The notes: generated by a model from the letters alone, not told the origin. Positions 37,960 to 46,173 are shown, numbered from the stretch's first letter. The stretch: 64,000 nt of DNA from Halosolutus gelatinilyticus (GCF_023028105.1 NZ_CP095494.1:24309-88308), one strand, 5' to 3'. Numbers and translations are program-made.

Positions 37960-38748
37960 ATGGCGGATCAGAATAAATTCAGTCGACGTAATGTTTTGAG
38001 AACAACCGCGGGCCTTGGCGCAGCTGGTTCATTCTCTACAGTTGGTTTTGCAGCCAACTCTGGGAACAGTTTCCGAGACCGCATTAGAGAAGCAAATAGA
38101 ATGTTGGATGATGGAGTTTCTGATGAAGTTCGTGAAAACTATCTCAATGATCACGGAATCGTCGGAGAAGAGTCGGCCTATACGTATACAATCGAAAGAG
38201 ATGATGAGGGAGTCGGTCAGCAGAACTATGATAAAGACGAGTTAGATATTGTCTGTCGACTATGGCATGATTGTCCAGATGGGCTTTACTACGCAGAGGT
38301 CGTTTGGGAATATGCGTGGGATGGCATAGAGGAAGGTAAGAAGCCCCATGATAGAGTTGGAATCGGCTATGAGAGGCAATGGTGGGATTATTCGTCGTAT
38401 GACGTCAGCGAAACGACAGAGACAAGTTATCTCGTTGAACCGGAGCCTGACGAGTTCGGTGACGGCGCTGTGTTTAAAATGAATGATTATGAGGCCAACA
38501 AGAATAGGCAATATTGGTGTGGTCTCTATCTTGATCCCGTTGGTGATTATTCCTCTGATGAACGTCGTGTTCAGGCAGGATATGCCCATACTTGGGGTCA
38601 AACAGTCATTGAAAATGTTTCGGTTGGCTTCCCAGCGGGAATATCAATAACTGCGTCAAATGAGGATAAATATTGGGAGACAAAAACCGAAATAGGCGGC
38701 TCGTATCTCTTACGAGTGGCCCAAAAGGATTCAGTATATTGTTCCTAG
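37960..38748 (+). CDS. Tat-exported protein, unknown
   Basis: 262 aa. SRRNVLRTTAGLGAAGSF is a twin-arginine signal. The mature part is aromatic-rich and beta-type, with CRLWHDC and later single cysteines (CGLY, final C). Low-GC DNA. It stands alone with an AT-rich upstream region. No family recognised. Confidence 0.72.
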   Translation: MADQNKFSRRNVLRTTAGLGAAGSFSTVGFAANSGNSFRDRIREANRMLDDGVSDEVRENYLNDHGIVGEESAYTYTIERDDEGVGQQNYDKDELDIVCRLWHDCPDGLYYAEVVWEYAWDGIEEGKKPHDRVGIGYERQWWDYSSYDVSETTETSYLVEPEPDEFGDGAVFKMNDYEANKNRQYWCGLYLDPVGDYSSDERRVQAGYAHTWGQTVIENVSVGFPAGISITASNEDKYWETKTEIGGSYLLRVAQKDSVYCS

Positions 38749-38821
38749 TCTAAATCTATCATATATTTGTATATTATATAATTAGAAATGTTTATACTTT
38801 TCAGGATTTATTTCCAATTAA

Positions 38822-39352
38822 ATGCTGGACCGTAGATCGATAATATCCGTTATACTGGGTAGTTTTACCGGGGCGCTCTCTGGATGCTCCAAGATGATAA
38901 CTAACGATGATCCGTCTTCAGGAACATCTAATGATTCAAACAATTCGAACGAGGATCACAAATCAAATAAACCAGATGATACTGACGGTATTTCTTCCGA
39001 ATTTAATATTATACAGTCTAAATGCATGTCAGAAGAATCAGCAGATGAGTTAGAAGAGTACAATGATGCGGTGATTGAATTTTATGATGACCTAATCCAT
39101 ATCGAGGGGACAATTGCAGACGGAGAACCAAATCGTATCGCTGAGTTACGAGATTACGAAATGGACTGGTCGAATAGTTACCTTTATATCGATGTATTCC
39201 ATGTGGAAAAAGAAAATGATAATGGGAAAAATTGCCCATCAGAGACAGCCTATGAAATCGATTTCGAATATAAAATCCCACAAGACAGGGCAAAGAGAGT
39301 CAGAGTTAAACATAATGGTCGAACTGCTGGAAAAGCTGAATTTGAAGGCTAG
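38822..39352 (+). CDS. Small lipoprotein
   Basis: 176 aa. A basic start, a hydrophobic stretch and the lipobox GALSGC (cysteine 22) are followed by a Ser/Asn/Asp-rich linker (~28-58). The outer domain is acidic with two cysteines. The upstream 70 bases are very AT-rich and hold the promoter. Low GC, likely transferred together with its neighbours. Confidence 0.75.
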   Translation: MLDRRSIISVILGSFTGALSGCSKMITNDDPSSGTSNDSNNSNEDHKSNKPDDTDGISSEFNIIQSKCMSEESADELEEYNDAVIEFYDDLIHIEGTIADGEPNRIAELRDYEMDWSNSYLYIDVFHVEKENDNGKNCPSETAYEIDFEYKIPQDRAKRVRVKHNGRTAGKAEFEG

Positions 39353-39429
39353 TTTGTAAGCGGGCATCAGTGCTCGTAATCCCCGCAACGGTAATCCTCT
39401 GTACGCCGCTCGTATCGACAGTTGCCCGT

Positions 39430-39700
39430 TCGCAGCCCGATTTCAGAACACTGTGGAGGCTAATTGAACAGGTCGTCGACGAATGATTCGAGCTCAGAAA
39501 GACACTCGAATTAGTTGCCCAGAAACTGTACGAGTCTCCGCGACCACGAACTCGACTACGAGACGCTCGTCACCGGACTGAAAGTCGAATATCTAGACTG
39601 ACTCGTTGACCACGTGCTCTGGATCAAACGCGAATTTAATGAAATCGGGATTCAAAACGGGAAAGCCGTGCTCATCGATTTGTGGGAGTACTCGGGATGA
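39430..39700 (+). pseudogene. Decayed gene with internal stop, unknown family
   Basis: From ~39536 one frame reads LRDHELDYETLVTGLKVEYLD, meets TGA at 39599, then goes on as LVDHVLWIKREFNEIGIQNG to a proper end overlapping the next ATG (39697). A further frameshift near 39535 links it to upstream sense (LELVAQKLYESP). The TGA replaces a probable CGA codon. The family is not recognised. Confidence 0.55.
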
Positions 39701-39849
39701 CGGCCGATGTACCAACCCCATCCGTCCTCGAAGTGCTGTTTCTCGCTGTGCTCGTTGTACTCATGCTTGCCCCGTATACCAAGCAATACTTCGGGCCGAG
39801 CCTGATTCGGATCCAATCGAGGAGGTACGGCAATGTTCGCGGATGGTGA
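39697..39849 (+). CDS. Small single-pass membrane protein
   Basis: 50 aa with one hydrophobic helix (~9-27) and a basic tail. The ATG overlaps the stop of the preceding wreck (ATGA), a coupled-translation arrangement. It may be the surviving member of an old operon. Confidence 0.5.
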   Translation: MTADVPTPSVLEVLFLAVLVVLMLAPYTKQYFGPSLIRIQSRRYGNVRGW

Positions 39850-39955
39850 CAACGATCGCAACGAACAGATCCGCGTGGTCGTCGAGGACGTCCCCGGGAT
39901 CGCCCGTGCCGTTTTTATACAGGATGTGGCGAGAAACAACCCTATTCACCGCTAA
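39833..39955 (+). pseudogene. HhH protein fragment (middle part)
   Basis: 40 codons with GGAGG just before the ATG. DRNEQIRVVVEDVPGIA matches the middle of the SHOCT/HhH gene at 35365-35735. After one half-motif the sequence diverges and stops. Probably a remnant that kept its ribosome-binding site. Confidence 0.55.
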
Positions 39956-39968
39956 AGCACTGCTTTAG
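39952..39968. promoter_or_regulatory. Perfect 17-bp palindrome (operator candidate)
   Basis: CTAAAGCA-C-TGCTTTAG, perfect 8-bp arms. A related TACTTTAG follows at 39981. It lies ~45 bases upstream of the DUF7344-type regulator gene, a position suiting autoregulation; a weak terminator for the preceding fragment is the alternative. Confidence 0.45.
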
Positions 39969-40012
39969 GGACTAATGAGGTACTTTAGCCGGTTGAAAGC
40001 TGGTGGCATTTT

Positions 40013-40467
40013 ATGTACCACGAACCGAGTCGGCATATCATGGCGATATCAAATATGGATACGATTGGACCGGCAACAAACCGAGAGGGGACGGACGAAC
40101 TGTTTCATATCCTTAAGAACTCACGCCGACGTCACGTGATCGAAATAATTGCTGCTGAGGGGCGAATGGACCAGTCGAAATTGGTCGATCGCGTTACAGA
40201 ACGTGAAATGGTGCACCGCTCGAAAAACTCGACCAATCAAAACGCCGGGCGGTGTATTCGTCACTCAAACAGATACACATCGGAACACTCGAAGACGCGG
40301 GCGTTGTGGCATGCAACGGTAACACCATTGAAAAAGGAGAGGCGTTCGAACCCGTTCACGCGTTTTTAGAACGATCCATGATCGCCGCTGGCGTGATCGA
40401 GCCCCTGTCGTTCACCGACCGGGTGCGGGTGGCAGTTCGGAACACGATCGATCGGGTTCGAGGATAG
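40013..40467 (+). pseudogene. DUF7344-type winged-helix regulator with a frameshift
   Basis: The first part reads DELFHILKNSRRRHVIEII and ends in VTERE. The continuation NGAPLEKLDQSKRRAVYSSL lies one base back, from about 40210, and runs to 40467. Joined, it matches the haloarchaeal DUF7344 winged-helix family at full length (~150 aa). A single-base change restores the whole gene, so this is a recent mutation or a sequencing slip. Confidence 0.68.
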
Positions 40468-40473
40468 CTGTTT

Positions 40474-40680
40474 TCAGAACACATCCACGAGTTTCAGTAC
40501 AATCAACACACCGACCGTTGCGACAAAGACGACTTCGGGATTGCGAACGATCGCCTGCGTGACGCGTCGGTACAGCCGTTGCGTGCGTGAGAAGTCCGGT
40601 TCGACGATCGTTCCCGCCACGACGTGTTCGCCAGTTTCGGCGTTGTAGGCGTCTACCGTCGGTTTCTCGTCGTCATTCAT
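40474..40680 (-). CDS. Small tail-anchored protein coupled to integrase
   Basis: 68 aa with one membrane helix near the C-terminus (~50-67). Its ATG overlaps the integrase stop (ATGAATGA), so it is translated with it. Unknown function. Confidence 0.62.
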   Translation of the reverse strand: MNDDEKPTVDAYNAETGEHVVAGTIVEPDFSRTQRLYRRVTQAIVRNPEVVFVATVGVLIVLKLVDVF

Positions 40681-41827
40681 CGTCGAACACCGCCGTATTA
40701 TCTTCGGCCAGCTCACTCGCGTCGATGTGCGAGTACATTTCCGACGTCGTCTGCGGGTCGGCGTGGCGCAACGTCCGTTGCGCGCGTGCGGCCCCACGCT
40801 CACGGTAGAGTTTCTCGCCGACGCCCCGGCGACCTCCGTGCAGCGTGAGATACTCGCCGGCGTCGAGGCCAGGTACCTCCGCGATCGACGAGAGTCGTTT
40901 CAGGATCGATCGCGCGCCTTCGGTCGTGATCGAAGACGGTTTGACCGCCGCGTCGAGCGCGACCGACCAGTAGTGCCGATCGGCACACCGGTGATCGCGT
41001 TCGTCGTTCCCGATTGCGTCCGCGATCCGTCGTGAGAGCGTCGGGACGTGCATCGAGGGGAAGACCGGCCACTCGTCACTCGGCGGATCGTAGGCGTCGT
41101 GCCAGCGTTCGAGCGGCGTCGTGACCTGCCCCGGGAGTTGGGCCGGCTCACGGTCCTGATTCTTCCCGAGGATCCAGGCGACGCCCTCCTTGAGATCGAC
41201 GTCGTTCCATGTGAGTCCCGATCGGCGCGGGTCGTTCGGATCGTTCAGGACTTCGCCGCCGCGTACCCCGGAGTAAGCGATCGTCGCGACGAGCGCGCGA
41301 TCACGCAGGCGCTTGTGCAGAATCGGCGTCGGGGCAATCGGGTCCTGGTAGGCGCTGTCGACGCGTCGACGAACGAAATCGACTACCGTCTGCCGTTGGT
41401 CGGGTTGCCAGAATTGGCGCTCGTAGTCCCCGCTGGAGGGTCGATCGGGCATGCTGTCCCGTGCCTGCGCTTTCTCGGCCGGATTCTCGGCGAGGTAATC
41501 CCACGTGACGGCCCACGAGAGAAACGCCGAGACATAGTCGTAGTACGTCCACGCGGTCGAAGCGGTGATCCCGCCGTCGACGTCGTCGGACCTCCCGGCT
41601 TCGACCCGTCGGGCGAGGTGACCGGCGTAGCTCGCGAGCGTTCGCTTCGAGACCTGCTCGATCATCGTGACGTTGCGATCGGCACAGTACCCGATCCACT
41701 CGGTGACGACGCGCTCGAAGTTCTTCCGGTAGTTCGGCGAGACCTTCGATTTGGTTTCGAGGCACTCTGCGAGGGCGTCTTCGAGGGGCGTCCCCTGGGG
41801 TGAGACCCCCGAATCTGCGGTTTCCAT
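40673..41827 (-). CDS. Tyrosine recombinase/integrase (XerC/D-like), intact
   Basis: 384 aa. The N-terminal SAM-like core-binding domain is at ~15-120. The catalytic domain has Arg189 (YSGVRGGEV), His330-x-x-Arg333 (LHGGRRG), His355 and Tyr365 (SEMYSHID), a complete set. It probably catalyses integration and excision of a neighbouring element. Two fragments at 31025 and 37543 are related. A strong inverted repeat lies ~95 bases upstream of its start. Confidence 0.93.
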   Translation of the reverse strand: METADSGVSPQGTPLEDALAECLETKSKVSPNYRKNFERVVTEWIGYCADRNVTMIEQVSKRTLASYAGHLARRVEAGRSDDVDGGITASTAWTYYDYVSAFLSWAVTWDYLAENPAEKAQARDSMPDRPSSGDYERQFWQPDQRQTVVDFVRRRVDSAYQDPIAPTPILHKRLRDRALVATIAYSGVRGGEVLNDPNDPRRSGLTWNDVDLKEGVAWILGKNQDREPAQLPGQVTTPLERWHDAYDPPSDEWPVFPSMHVPTLSRRIADAIGNDERDHRCADRHYWSVALDAAVKPSSITTEGARSILKRLSSIAEVPGLDAGEYLTLHGGRRGVGEKLYRERGAARAQRTLRHADPQTTSEMYSHIDASELAEDNTAVFDDE

Positions 41828-42155
41828 CGACTACGATGACCGTACGGCATCCGGGACAATAAGTCTACTTGGAATTACTGGTCTAATCTAAAGTAGCTAT
41901 TCGATCGATCGCGCTCTCCGAATTCGTGCGGTACGGGACGTGTACCGCCAGAATTCGGTTCAAACGCGCATAGATAAACTACATGACGCTATACAAAACT
42001 TGACTGAGTTCCACTAGACACGAATCAGGCGAAAACAAACGTCTGACGCCTTCACGATCGGCTACACGAAAACAGGTGATCAACGATTGAAAGAAGCGAT
42101 AGTATTTTCACCAAAGGAGATTGTTTGTTGGACTGTACCACGCGAAGGTCACCGA
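41828..42155. other. Intergenic region upstream of the integrase
   Basis: About 330 bases without a gene. It contains the inverted repeat at 41920-41956; the rest shows no repeat or RNA-like structure. Confidence 0.5.
41920..41956. promoter_or_regulatory. 15-bp inverted repeat upstream of integrase
   Basis: GAATTCGTGCGGTAC, 7-base loop, GTACCGCCAGAATTC; 13 of 15 positions pair. Could be an integrase arm/core site, an operator or a transcript hairpin. Confidence 0.45.
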
Positions 42156-42305
42156 TCACTTCGACGCCAACGCAATTGCACCAGCCGTCAGAACGCCGAA
42201 CACGGCCAGGTCCTTAGAATGAGATCCGGTCGTGACGACTTCGGGCTCACCGAACGGTGGTAGCAGGTCAATCTCGGTCTGAGTGCGAGCAGCTCTCTTG
42301 TACAT
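42156..42305 (-). CDS. Small single-pass membrane protein
   Basis: 49 aa. GGAGGTGAG lies ~7 bases before the ATG, a strong ribosome-binding site for a haloarchaeon. A polar start is followed by one hydrophobic helix (~32-47). Too short for most annotation pipelines; unknown family. Confidence 0.6.
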   Translation of the reverse strand: MYKRAARTQTEIDLLPPFGEPEVVTTGSHSKDLAVFGVLTAGAIALASK

Positions 42306-42425
42306 CGATTTCTCACCTCCGTCCCAGCCTTATAGCAACGCGCTTCTTAGCTACGAGACAGTGTTTTCAATTAGCGAATGCCTTTCGGCCGTATTTAAAC
42401 TGCCGCCACCGGAATGAAAGTGAAG

Positions 42426-42608
42426 CTATCTGATCGCCGTCCGCTGCCGGAGCGCGTCCTCAATTGACAGCCCGTGCGTCGTGGCGATCTCGTCGGCGAG
42501 CACCTTCGCGTGACACGCCCGGATGGGTTGGACATCGAGTCGGTCGTGATGGTACTCGACGAGCGCCTCGATCACGAGCAGGTCTTCCTGGGGAGTTCGA
42601 TCGGACAT
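42426..42608 (-). CDS. Small helical protein, leaderless
   Basis: 60 aa, helical, mixed charge. The box TTTTTATCCGA ~25 bases before the ATG suggests a leaderless transcript. The same box and the first ~17 codons recur at 35011-35124, where the gene is cut short. Confidence 0.6.
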   Translation of the reverse strand: MSDRTPQEDLLVIEALVEYHHDRLDVQPIRACHAKVLADEIATTHGLSIEDALRQRTAIR

Positions 42609-42662
42609 CGCCGGTGTTGGCCGCGGCCTCGGATAAAAAGACTCGGAACAGAATGTTAGTTT

Positions 42663-42827
42663 CTACCGGCAGTTGCCGGAGCCTTCTTTCGACTGGCACT
42701 GGTTACACAGTTCACCAGACGATGGTTTTCCAGTGCTAGTCGTATACCCTGAACTCGGGTAGTTTGTACAGTTCGAGCACCAATGCCACGTATCACTCCC
42801 ATTTCGACGGCGGTATTGAGACGCCAT
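42663..42827 (-). CDS. Small zinc-ribbon protein (WHWC family)
   Basis: 54 aa. DTWHWCSNC then, ~25 residues on, SSGELCNQC make a four-cysteine zinc ribbon. Proteins with this WHWCxNC...SGELCNxC pattern are common in haloarchaea and their elements. Role unknown, probably nucleic-acid or protein contact. Confidence 0.75.
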   Translation of the reverse strand: MASQYRRRNGSDTWHWCSNCTNYPSSGYTTSTGKPSSGELCNQCQSKEGSGNCR

Positions 42828-42951
42828 ACCTTACCATTATACGGGCTACTATTCAACGTATCGATGTGTTCAATTCAGATTCATAATTCGCAGTGATTAC
42901 TTTCACCTTGGTACGATAACACTTACACGTGTCACGTTCGTGGACTGACGT

Positions 42952-43365
42952 ATGCCAGACGAACAGCGGATCGTCACGCAGCGGGCGAACTACCTCGCTC
43001 GATCGACCGACCTGCGACAGAACGAAGCCGAAGCGATCGCCTGGACCGAGCGTGGCTACTCGTGGAACGCGGTCGGTCGAAAACTCGATACCAGTGGATC
43101 GACCGCGAAGGGGTGGACCGAACGAGCGATGGCACAGTACGGTCTCTCGATCGCCGAGACGCTGATGCCAGAAGAACTCGAACCGCCGCTCTCCGAACCG
43201 GCCTACGAGTCCGTCGACGTCGAGTACATCGACGAACTCCAGAACGAAACCGATCGGAAACGGTGGGCCGAATGCATCGAGCGAAACGTCGGGAAATTGC
43301 CGCAACCGACGGTCAACGAGGTCGTTCCTGAGTTGGAGCGTCGCGGGTACCTTTCGATTGATTAG
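42952..43365 (+). CDS. Helix-turn-helix protein (sigma/resolvase-type HTH)
   Basis: 137 aa. Residues ~25-55 read as a helix-turn-helix (EAEAIAWTERGYSWNAVGRK, then DTSGSTAKGWTERA). The C-terminal half is acidic and helical. Such proteins are frequent in haloarchaeal plasmids and viruses. It faces away from the ParA pair and may regulate locally. Confidence 0.7.
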   Translation: MPDEQRIVTQRANYLARSTDLRQNEAEAIAWTERGYSWNAVGRKLDTSGSTAKGWTERAMAQYGLSIAETLMPEELEPPLSEPAYESVDVEYIDELQNETDRKRWAECIERNVGKLPQPTVNEVVPELERRGYLSID

Positions 43366-43381
43366 CACGCATTTCGCTTTC

Positions 43382-43810
43382 TTAGTCGGTTAGACCGTAT
43401 CCTTCCTCGCGCATAAGCTCCGCGACACCAGCAGGGTTCTCGAACGCGTATTTCAGCGCGAACTCACGAGCGTCCGTCTTTGAGATCTCGCCGTCTTCGC
43501 CGAGTTCGTCTGCCAGATCACTCCGGAAACTCGATTCCTGGCCGAGCACAGTCTTTCGAAGGTGGACCTCGATCCGCTCGTCGCGTTCGTCACCGACGTT
43601 GCTCCGCCGGACGAAATACGGGAACTCGTTCTCGTCGGTCTCTGATTCGTCGCGATCAGCCGCGCGATCGTCGGGAGTTGGATCGGGCGCCGTTGGCGAT
43701 CGGTCCGTGTCCGTCTCCGATGGCGCGTCGGTCGTCTTGGGTTCGGATTCGTCGGTCGAGCCGTCTTTATTCCCAAAATCCAGGTCGCCCGACCCACCTT
43801 TCAGCCCCAT
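43382..43810 (-). CDS. ParA partner protein (ParB-like role)
   Basis: 142 aa. A disordered Asp/Glu/Thr/Pro-rich first half is followed by a ~70-residue helical domain that could bind DNA. It starts on the last base of the ParA stop (ATGA-type overlap), the position of a ParB/centromere-binding partner. The sequence does not match ParB itself, so the role is inferred from context. Confidence 0.55.
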   Translation of the reverse strand: MGLKGGSGDLDFGNKDGSTDESEPKTTDAPSETDTDRSPTAPDPTPDDRAADRDESETDENEFPYFVRRSNVGDERDERIEVHLRKTVLGQESSFRSDLADELGEDGEISKTDAREFALKYAFENPAGVAELMREEGYGLTD

Positions 43811-44802
43811 CAGGCCGGCACCTCCGGTTCAGACTCCTCTCGGACAGTAAACCGTCGCTCTCCGTGGTCATCGATATCGAGTACTAACTCTGGGTCGATC
43901 TCGACGTTGAACGTCTCGGTTGCGATGAACGCGGCCAGCTTGTAGATATCTCGAAGTGTCTCGAGCTCGCGATCACGGACGCCACGCTGTCCGGGTTCGC
44001 TGACCATGTCGCCGTCCTTCTCGTAGGTCTTCCAGCGTTCTTCGACCACCTTGTAGACGGATCCACGCGTTTCCCACATTTCGTCCATCATGCTCTCGCG
44101 ATCGGGGATCGCGACCGGCGTCGGATACTCCTCGGTGTTCTCGAACTGTTTCGTGTACTCCTTGTGTGCGTTCGTCTGCCCGATTCCCGACGGAATGACA
44201 CACGAAAGGCCAACCTCGATTTCGAGTTGGTCCTGCATGTTCGACACCATTTCTTCGAGCCCTTCGAGGCTCAGATTCCCTTTCCCGGCCGGTTTCACGG
44301 GCGCGACGAGCGTCCGCATCGCGTAGATCGCGTTGAACAACAGATCCTCCGCCCGTGCATTCGGATCAATCAGCACGGCGTCGTACTGTTCGTGAAGCTC
44401 CTGCTCGTTCCACAGGAGGTCGTACAGGAGTTCGTACCGAGGGAACTCGTCGCGACTCTGATTCGTCATGCCCGTCTCGTAGGCGATCTTCTGTTCGAGG
44501 TTCGACGTGAAGTCGCCGAGCATATCGTGGCTCGGAATTATGTCAACGCCCTCTGCGGAGGTCTCGATCAAGTCCTCGAAGTCGCCTTCGGGCATTTCGA
44601 GGATGTGTCGGACGAGGTTGTCGGCGTCACGATCGCTCCGGCGCTTGCCAGCGTCGAACAGACTCGTGAGGTTTCCCTCCTGGGGATCGAGGTCGATTAC
44701 GCAGGTATCGAGCCCCATCCGGGTCAAACTGACCGCGAGGTTCGCTGTTGTCGTCGTTTTGAACGTGCCACCTGATTCGGAGTACACCACTGCCGTTATC
44801 AT
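43810..44802 (-). CDS. parA: ParA/Soj-family partition ATPase
   Basis: 330 aa. YSESGGTFKTTTTANLAVSL is a deviant Walker A of the ParA/MinD class, and CVIDLDPQEGNLT is the A' motif. It should load on DNA with ATP and segregate a plasmid or provirus together with the overlapping partner. The start at 44802 is chosen because a TATA box (44830-44839, minus) predicts a transcript start close to it; a start at 44814 would add four residues. Palindromes lie directly upstream. Confidence 0.9.
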   Translation of the reverse strand: MITAVVYSESGGTFKTTTTANLAVSLTRMGLDTCVIDLDPQEGNLTSLFDAGKRRSDRDADNLVRHILEMPEGDFEDLIETSAEGVDIIPSHDMLGDFTSNLEQKIAYETGMTNQSRDEFPRYELLYDLLWNEQELHEQYDAVLIDPNARAEDLLFNAIYAMRTLVAPVKPAGKGNLSLEGLEEMVSNMQDQLEIEVGLSCVIPSGIGQTNAHKEYTKQFENTEEYPTPVAIPDRESMMDEMWETRGSVYKVVEERWKTYEKDGDMVSEPGQRGVRDRELETLRDIYKLAAFIATETFNVEIDPELVLDIDDHGERRFTVREESEPEVPA

Positions 44803-44827
44803 ACGTATACGCATTCGGTACAGTCGC

Positions 44828-44913
44828 CCGTACTATAAATCTGTGTCAGACATATAGTACGGTTTTCTGTTACAGGTATCTGTAACAGTAGTCTGTAATG
44901 CCCGTCTGTAATA
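44828..44913. promoter_or_regulatory. parA promoter with nested palindromes (operator/centromere candidate)
   Basis: Three signals are packed together. A perfect 10-bp inverted repeat CCGTACTATA...TATAGTACGG (44828-44837 / 44853-44862) encloses the TATA box. A perfect palindrome CTGTTACAG-GTAT-CTGTAACAG lies at 44867-44888. Two half-sites GTCTGTAAT follow at 44891 and 44904. Such clusters are typical of ParB-binding centromeres that also repress the par promoter. Confidence 0.6.
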
Positions 44914-45024
44914 TTGGAATGGAGTAGTTTCTAAGAACAGACTATAGATACAGATATCCGATAAACACGTCCGGGCTATTCACCAGAATGAAGATATTTG
45001 TTGGTGGGTATTGAATGTGAATTT

Positions 45025-45504
45025 ATGGGAGATATTGAGAAAAACCTCGAAGATGCAGACGACCATATCGAACGTGCAGAGAATCTCTTAGAGGAGGTTG
45101 CAATGGAAGCCGTCGAGATAGCGCGAGAAAACACAGAGATTATATCTGACTTCGACTCGCGAGCGATGGAGGTACAAGTGAAGGTAGATCATGACGACAC
45201 GATCCACAGACTCAACGAAAATCTTCCAATCCCTTATTTCGCTACAGTAGAAGAGGGCAATGTTGAAATCCGAAAGCTGGACCTCAATATAGACGAACTG
45301 CAAAGCGAGAATGATCTTGTGAAGGTCAAAGAGATCACAAGTATCTTAGAAGACACTACCAGTGAAGGCGCACCAGTCCCTAAGGTCATAGAATATTCTT
45401 CTGCGTTAGGCATGACTGTAGAAGAGACCGAAGAGGCACTGGATAAACTCAAGCAAAAGGGCGAGGTCTACGAACCATCCACTGATTATTTGAGAACGAC
45501 GTAG
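45025..45504 (+). CDS. MCM-type winged-helix protein
   Basis: 159 aa. The first ~95 residues are helical and acidic. The last ~60 (GAPVPKVIEYSSALGMTVEE, then KLKQKGEVYEPSTDYLRTT) match the C-terminal winged helix of haloarchaeal MCM helicases closely, without any other MCM part. The start at 45025 follows a better context than 44998. It may compete with or recruit the host MCM. Confidence 0.68.
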   Translation: MGDIEKNLEDADDHIERAENLLEEVAMEAVEIARENTEIISDFDSRAMEVQVKVDHDDTIHRLNENLPIPYFATVEEGNVEIRKLDLNIDELQSENDLVKVKEITSILEDTTSEGAPVPKVIEYSSALGMTVEETEEALDKLKQKGEVYEPSTDYLRTT

Positions 45505-45546
45505 TCGAAAAAGCAGGTCTGCGAGATTGCCGTGTCGGATTCCTCA

Positions 45547-45642
45547 TTACGCATTTGGATCCCTCCGACGGATTTCGAATGAGAGCCAGATTGCAAACAG
45601 CAGTATGGTCAATACCATGAAGGCAGCGAGTTGTAGTATCAT
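45547..45642 (-). CDS. Tiny membrane protein
   Basis: 31 aa with a single hydrophobic helix and a basic tail; GGGGAGGAA lies just before the ATG. It is the last gene of the minus-strand chain that begins near 50082. Confidence 0.5.
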   Translation of the reverse strand: MILQLAAFMVLTILLFAIWLSFEIRRRDPNA

Positions 45643-45664
45643 CGTTCCTCCCCCGTGTCGGACA

Positions 45665-45787
45665 TTACGGGAGCACCTCCGGTAGCATGATCGCGACGAT
45701 CAAGAGGACTACGGCCAGTGCGATCAGGATGGGGAAGGGCGATACCTGCCCTCGATACAGCCTCTTTCGCTGTCTTTCACTCGACAT
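45665..45787 (-). CDS. Tiny membrane protein
   Basis: 40 aa: basic start (RQRKRLYRG), then one membrane helix (~18-37). It overlaps the end of the preceding gene in the chain (stop of that gene at 45777). Confidence 0.5.
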   Translation of the reverse strand: MSSERQRKRLYRGQVSPFPILIALAVVLLIVAIMLPEVLP

Positions 45788-46025
45788 TACGCTCACCCCA
45801 CCACTTGACGATGTCCTCCAGAGCGAGTCCTATCGGCCTCGAAAAGAACATCAAGAGCCCGCCAAACCAGACGAGTGAAAGAATTCTGGCGGCCGCACTC
45901 TTTGCTACGTCGAGCTCAACCAAGACGAGAAAGAACACGCAACCCAGTATAAATAGCTGGTTTGCCAAGATCATACCTGTCGTACTCGGTCCTCGATCAG
46001 TACGGCTCTTCTCCGTATCAGCCAT
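45777..46025 (-). CDS. Small membrane protein, two helices
   Basis: 82 aa with helices at ~17-38 and ~45-62 and a short polar tail. The ATG overlaps the stop of the C2H2 gene (ATGGCTGA). Part of the virus-like minus-strand chain. Confidence 0.62.
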   Translation of the reverse strand: MADTEKSRTDRGPSTTGMILANQLFILGCVFFLVLVELDVAKSAAARILSLVWFGGLLMFFSRPIGLALEDIVKWWGERNVE

Positions 46026-46173
46026 CGTCGATCATCTCCTTGGCCTTGTACTCCGATCGGTTGTGGTCCCACTCCAGATGTGCCTGGAGTTCGTCGCTCG
46101 TGTTGAACGAGAGTCCACAGCAGTACTCGGGGCATTCGTGCACGGTCCCGCCCGCGGATTGCTCAGTCGGCAC
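46018..46173 (-). CDS. Single C2H2 zinc-finger protein (GTG start)
   Basis: 51 aa. CPEYCCGLSFNTSDELQAHL then EWDH gives a C2H2-type finger. The GTG start overlaps the end of the DpdA-like gene (stop at 46163). Tiny C2H2 proteins like this are common in haloarchaeal viruses. Confidence 0.65.
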   Translation of the reverse strand: MPTEQSAGGTVHECPEYCCGLSFNTSDELQAHLEWDHNRSEYKAKEMIDDG

